The translations under genes and the position numbers were made by a program. Below, in pieces: positions 61,638 to 64,000 of a stretch of 64,000 bases of DNA; the stretch's first letter is position 1; every line of letters starts with the position of its first letter. The notes under the pieces were generated by a model. The model searched no databases. It was not told the origin of the DNA and was given only the letters and a program-made list of their open reading frames with translations. Source of the stretch: Oscillospiraceae bacterium (GTDB lineage: Bacteria; Bacillota; Clostridia; Oscillospirales; Acutalibacteraceae); the NCBI GenBank assembly GCA_910574995.1, contig CAJTCS010000006.1, forward strand, positions 166,132 to 230,131, read 5' to 3'.

Positions 61638-61832
61638 CTATTGCCCGGCCTGCTCTTTATAAAACTCGTCGAGGGATACGCCCATGGCCCTGCATAAGGT
61701 ATAGGCGGTAGAAATGCGGCAGTCCCCTCTGGCCTCAATGTCCTCAATAGTCCGGCGGGATACCCCGCTTTTAGCGGACAGCGCCGCTACAGACAGCCCG
61801 GCTTGTTTCCGCAATTCTTTAAGCATCAGCAT
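61638..61832 (-). CDS. XRE-family regulator of the antisense cassette
   Basis: The 64-aa protein is a compact HTH_3 domain (LSVAALSAKSGVSRRTIEDI) and AYTLCRAMGVSLDEFY. ATG 61832 is 9 nt from AAAGG; the ATG at 61841 overlaps it. It overlaps the 61-aa gene by 14 bp and probably binds the palindrome at 62229-62244. Confidence 0.82.
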   Translation of the reverse strand: MLMLKELRKQAGLSVAALSAKSGVSRRTIEDIEARGDCRISTAYTLCRAMGVSLDEFYKEQAGQ

Positions 61833-62004
61833 GGGGGCCATCCTTTCTGCTTTTCAGCCAGCAAAGGACATCCAGCACAGCTGCTGCGCTGGCCAGCCCT
61901 AAAGCCAGCCAACTGAGCCAGGTAAAACCATGTTTTAATGCATAGGCAAGGTTTGCCAGAGCCAAGAGGTACAATGAGGCATTTTGCAAAAATCTTTTCA
62001 GCAT
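61819..62004 (-). CDS. Two-helix membrane protein of the antisense cassette
   Basis: The 61-aa protein MLKRFLQNASLYLLALANLA has two hydrophobic segments (about 8-24 and 27-47) and a basic tail KSRKDGPHADA. AAAGGGG precedes ATG 62004. No family is recognised. Tiny membrane proteins next to an autoregulated XRE gene often act in exclusion or toxin-antitoxin systems. Confidence 0.65.
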   Translation of the reverse strand: MLKRFLQNASLYLLALANLAYALKHGFTWLSWLALGLASAAAVLDVLCWLKSRKDGPHADA

Positions 62005-62082
62005 CTTGTTTTTCCCCTTTCTGTGGTGTAAAATCAAGATAGGGAGCATTGGGGGGCTTCCGCCCCCCGCCGCTGTTTCCTA

Positions 62083-62193
62083 TCAGCCCTTGAGTATAGT
62101 GTGGAGTACCAAAGCAATGTTTGCTATCCCGGCTAGGATTTCTACGATTGTTTTGATTTTCTCCAGCTTGCTCTGGGGCTTCATGTGTTTCAT
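62083..62193 (-). CDS. 36-aa amphipathic peptide of the antisense cassette
   Basis: The peptide MKHMKPQSKLEKIKTIVEIL... has a basic N-terminus and a hydrophobic C-terminus (LAGIANIALVLHTILKG), the makeup of type I toxin or holin-like peptides. AAGGAGGTGG lies 8-11 nt before ATG 62193. It is the first gene of the cassette, followed by a hairpin GGGGGGC-TTCC-GCCCCCC (62051-62068). Confidence 0.6.
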   Translation of the reverse strand: MKHMKPQSKLEKIKTIVEILAGIANIALVLHTILKG

Positions 62194-62222
62194 GGGATTT
62201 TCCACCTCCTTTCTATGGTTTT

Positions 62223-62251
62223 ATTATACCACGTAAATACGTGGAAGTCAA
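62223..62251 (-). promoter_or_regulatory. Promoter with perfect operator palindrome
   Basis: On the minus strand TTGACT, 17 bp and TATAAT. The spacer holds CCACGTA-TT-TACGTGG (62229-62244), a 16-bp palindrome. Binding there, presumably by the cassette's XRE protein, would shut off the three-gene unit. Confidence 0.85.
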
Positions 62252-62284
62252 CACTTTTTTACATAATTTTCAAATTTTTTTTGC

Positions 62285-62314
62285 GCGCCCACAGGATATG
62301 CGGGGCGCTTTTTT
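62285..62314 (+). terminator. Rho-independent terminator in the tail operon
   Basis: GCGCCC - 12-nt loop - GGGCGC followed by TTTTTT on the + strand, upstream of baseplate J. It would attenuate the distal tail genes unless read through. Confidence 0.7.
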
Positions 62315-62348
62315 GCTGCCCAAAAACTATAAAAGGCAGGTGTTATAT

Positions 62349-63503
62349 ATGCCAAACGACGGCCTGCGGCTTGATGCCCAAGACCCTGAATACCAGTTCA
62401 TTGACACCGGGACAGAGGCCCTGGCGGCCCAGATTACGGCGGAATATGAGTCCCTTACAGGCGCTGCCGTGCAGCCTGCCAGCCCCGAAAAGCTTCTAAT
62501 CCAATGGCTTGCCAGCATCCTATCCCACGAACGGGTGTTGAATAACTATACAGGAAATCAGAACATCCCCAGCCGCGCTGAGGGGGAAAACCTGGACGCC
62601 CTGGCCCAGCTGTTCTATGCCCGGCAGAGGCCCCAGGCCCAGCCCGCTGTGTGTACCCAACGGTTTTATATCTCAGCGGCCCAGCAGACCGCTGTTCTGG
62701 TTCCCCAGGGCACCCGGGTAACGGGCGTGGGCGGGCTGGTATGGCAAACCGTGGCCGACGTGTATATCAGTATCGGCCAGACCTACGCGGATGTGCAGGC
62801 CCGCTGCCAGACGCCGGGCACGGTGGGCAACGGTTTGGCCCTGGGGCAGATCAACACCGCCATCGACTTATACGATTATTACAGCAAAACTGAAAACGTC
62901 ACAGTCAGTGGCGGGGGCGCGGACGAAGCTACAGACGAGGAATTCTACCAGCTGATGCGCCAGAGTATGGACGCTTACAGCTGTGCCGGGGCCCGGGGCA
63001 GCTATGAATATTTCGCCAAACAGGTCAGCACCGAGATCGTAGACGTGGCGGCCAACTCCCCCACTCCCGGCGTGGTGAAGCTCTACGTCCTCATGGAGGG
63101 CGGGCAGCTGGCGGGCACGGAGGTCAAGGCCGCTGTGCTGGCGGCCTGCTCTGCCGATGAGGTGCGGCCCCTGACAGATCAAGTCTTTGTAGAGGACGCG
63201 GAAACCGTGACCTACAATATCAATTTTACCTACTACCTCCAGAATGGCCGCGCCAAAAGCGCGGCGGAGGTGGAAGCCGCCGTGCATAAGGCGGTGGAAG
63301 AATATGCAGCCTGGCAGTGCGGCCGTCTGGGCCGGGACGTCAACCCGGACGTGCTGCGGGAGTACCTGTACCACACCGGCGTAAAGCGGATCGTGCTCAC
63401 GTCCCCTGTTTTCACGGCCCTGCGGGACGACGGCAAAACCGCGCCCCAGGTGGCGAAGCTGGGCGCAGTGGCCATCACCAGCGGGGGGTATGAAGATGAA
63501 TGA
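62349..63503 (+). CDS. Baseplate J protein
   Basis: The 384-aa protein has the gp47/J fold (HERVLNNYTGNQNIPSRAEG, DEATDEEFYQLMRQS, VLMEGGQL, ITSGGYEDE) and completes the wedge. Start ATG 62349 follows AGGCAGGTG; the frame extends upstream without similarity. Confidence 0.92.
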   Translation: MPNDGLRLDAQDPEYQFIDTGTEALAAQITAEYESLTGAAVQPASPEKLLIQWLASILSHERVLNNYTGNQNIPSRAEGENLDALAQLFYARQRPQAQPAVCTQRFYISAAQQTAVLVPQGTRVTGVGGLVWQTVADVYISIGQTYADVQARCQTPGTVGNGLALGQINTAIDLYDYYSKTENVTVSGGGADEATDEEFYQLMRQSMDAYSCAGARGSYEYFAKQVSTEIVDVAANSPTPGVVKLYVLMEGGQLAGTEVKAAVLAACSADEVRPLTDQVFVEDAETVTYNINFTYYLQNGRAKSAAEVEAAVHKAVEEYAAWQCGRLGRDVNPDVLREYLYHTGVKRIVLTSPVFTALRDDGKTAPQVAKLGAVAITSGGYEDE

Positions 63504-63661
63504 GCAGCGTGACGCTGCACCCAAGACGCGGGGCCGCGCAAAGGCCACGCGCTGCTTTGGTTCCGTCCATCCGCCGCGTCACGCTGTGCCGCGCTTACGC
63601 TTCATCATGCGGCCACAACGCGCCTGCCGGCGTGGAGGTGAAAGAGTGTGAGAAAATATAA
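63500..63661 (+). repeat. Hairpin cassette copy 2 with a possible 53-aa frame
   Basis: GCAGCG-TGA-CGCTGC (63503-63518) + CACCCAAGACGCG matches the copy at 50779 with compensatory stem changes. A partial inverted copy CGCGTCACGCTGTG lies 70 bp further on. Frames from ATG 63496 or 63500 (MSSVTLHPRRGAAQRPRAAL...) stay open to 63651-63661 but no family is recognised. The unit ends at the SD GGAGGTGAAAG of the next gene. Confidence 0.5.
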
Positions 63662-64000
63662 CTTCACAGCCGGGAACGCGCGGGGTGCGGGGGCTGCTAA
63701 GCCCCCGCCGCCGGAGGCCCACGGCATAACTGCGGAAAACCTGCTGGGCGGCCTGCCCCCAGTACTGGCGGGGGCGCCCACACTCTATGCCCTGGCCCGG
63801 GCGGCGGCGGGTGTGCTGGCCCAGCGGCAGGAAGAGATAGGGCGGGTTTCAATTTATCCCCACATTGGCCGGCTGGAGGGGCCGCTGCTGGATATCCTAG
63901 CCCAGGACTTCAAGGTGGACTGGTGGGACCCTGACCTTACCCTGGAGGAAAAGCGCCGGACCCTCCAGGCCAGCTGGCAGGTCCATCGGACGCTGGGCAC
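63648..64000 (+). CDS. Tail protein I, truncated by the window edge
   Basis: At least 117 codons are in the window: MRKYNFTAGNARGAGAAKPP, then ENLLGGLPPVLAGAPTLYAL and RVSIYPHIGRLEGPLLDIL, and DWWDPDLTLEEKRRTLQ. These match P2 gpI, which follows J and links the baseplate to tail fibres. GTG 63648 lies 9 nt from GGAGG. The gene continues beyond 64000. Confidence 0.9.
   Translation, partial: MRKYNFTAGNARGAGAAKPPPPEAHGITAENLLGGLPPVLAGAPTLYALARAAAGVLAQRQEEIGRVSIYPHIGRLEGPLLDILAQDFKVDWWDPDLTLEEKRRTLQASWQVHRTLG

Noticed and set aside
50774..63661. Diversity-generating retroelement signals (repeat with hairpin near tail genes)
   Set aside because: No reverse transcriptase or template/variable repeat pair with A-to-N changes was seen.

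Overview
The window is bacterial chromosome from a GC-rich Firmicute, most likely a gut clostridium of the Oscillospirales type. The evidence is the gene set: hprK, a tryptophan T-box, a CD1247-like protein, DUF1284, bioY beside birA, and Firmicute-style SD sequences and sigma-A promoters. The right two thirds is an incompletely sequenced prophage integrated at a tRNA-Arg gene. All functions are read from motifs and gene order; no database search was possible.

Positions 1-21,900 are host. In order they hold a truncated class-C26 amidohydrolase, a VanY-like carboxypeptidase, gltX and glnS, hprK-murB-EamA transporter, a methyltransferase, a two-gene ABC exporter under a consensus promoter with a large palindrome, a lipoprotein, a TIM-barrel amidohydrolase, the rpsF-ssb-rpsR operon, birA-bioY-DUF1284 behind a predicted BirA operator, rpsU, a YqeG phosphatase, an M24 peptidase, efp, a CD1247-like protein, a 161-bp MITE, and a TrpB2 gene behind a T-box with specifier TGG.

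Positions 21,933-64,000 are tRNA-Arg(ACG) followed by the prophage. The lysogeny module (integrase, orphan Phd-like protein, ImmA/IrrE protease, CI-like repressor) runs leftward from a three-site operator. The early region runs rightward: Cro-like protein, antirepressor, small proteins, a SNF2 helicase split by two inserted genes and frameshifted in motif I, a circularly permuted C5 methyltransferase, a protein with an SSB-like tail, a primase-helicase, an iteron-type origin candidate, an HD protein, a VRR-NUC nuclease and a late regulator. A 770-bp non-coding stretch then carries four 10-bp-phased repeats, a promoter and a roughly 540-nt structured RNA ending in a terminator. The late region has a lambda-like head module (ParB-methylase, Nu1/GpA terminase, gpW, portal, protease, capsid) and a P2-like contractile tail (sheath, tube, E/E' frameshift chaperone, tape measure, X, D, V, U, gp25, J, I). 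Two antisense cassettes interrupt the tail operon: a hicAB toxin-antitoxin pair, and a three-gene set (36-aa peptide, 61-aa membrane protein, XRE regulator) with its own operator.

The strongest candidates for something new are the structured RNA at 40,829-41,368 with its phased repeats, the split and frameshifted helicase, the permuted methyltransferase, the antisense three-gene cassette, and the SSB-tip mimicry shared by phage proteins.
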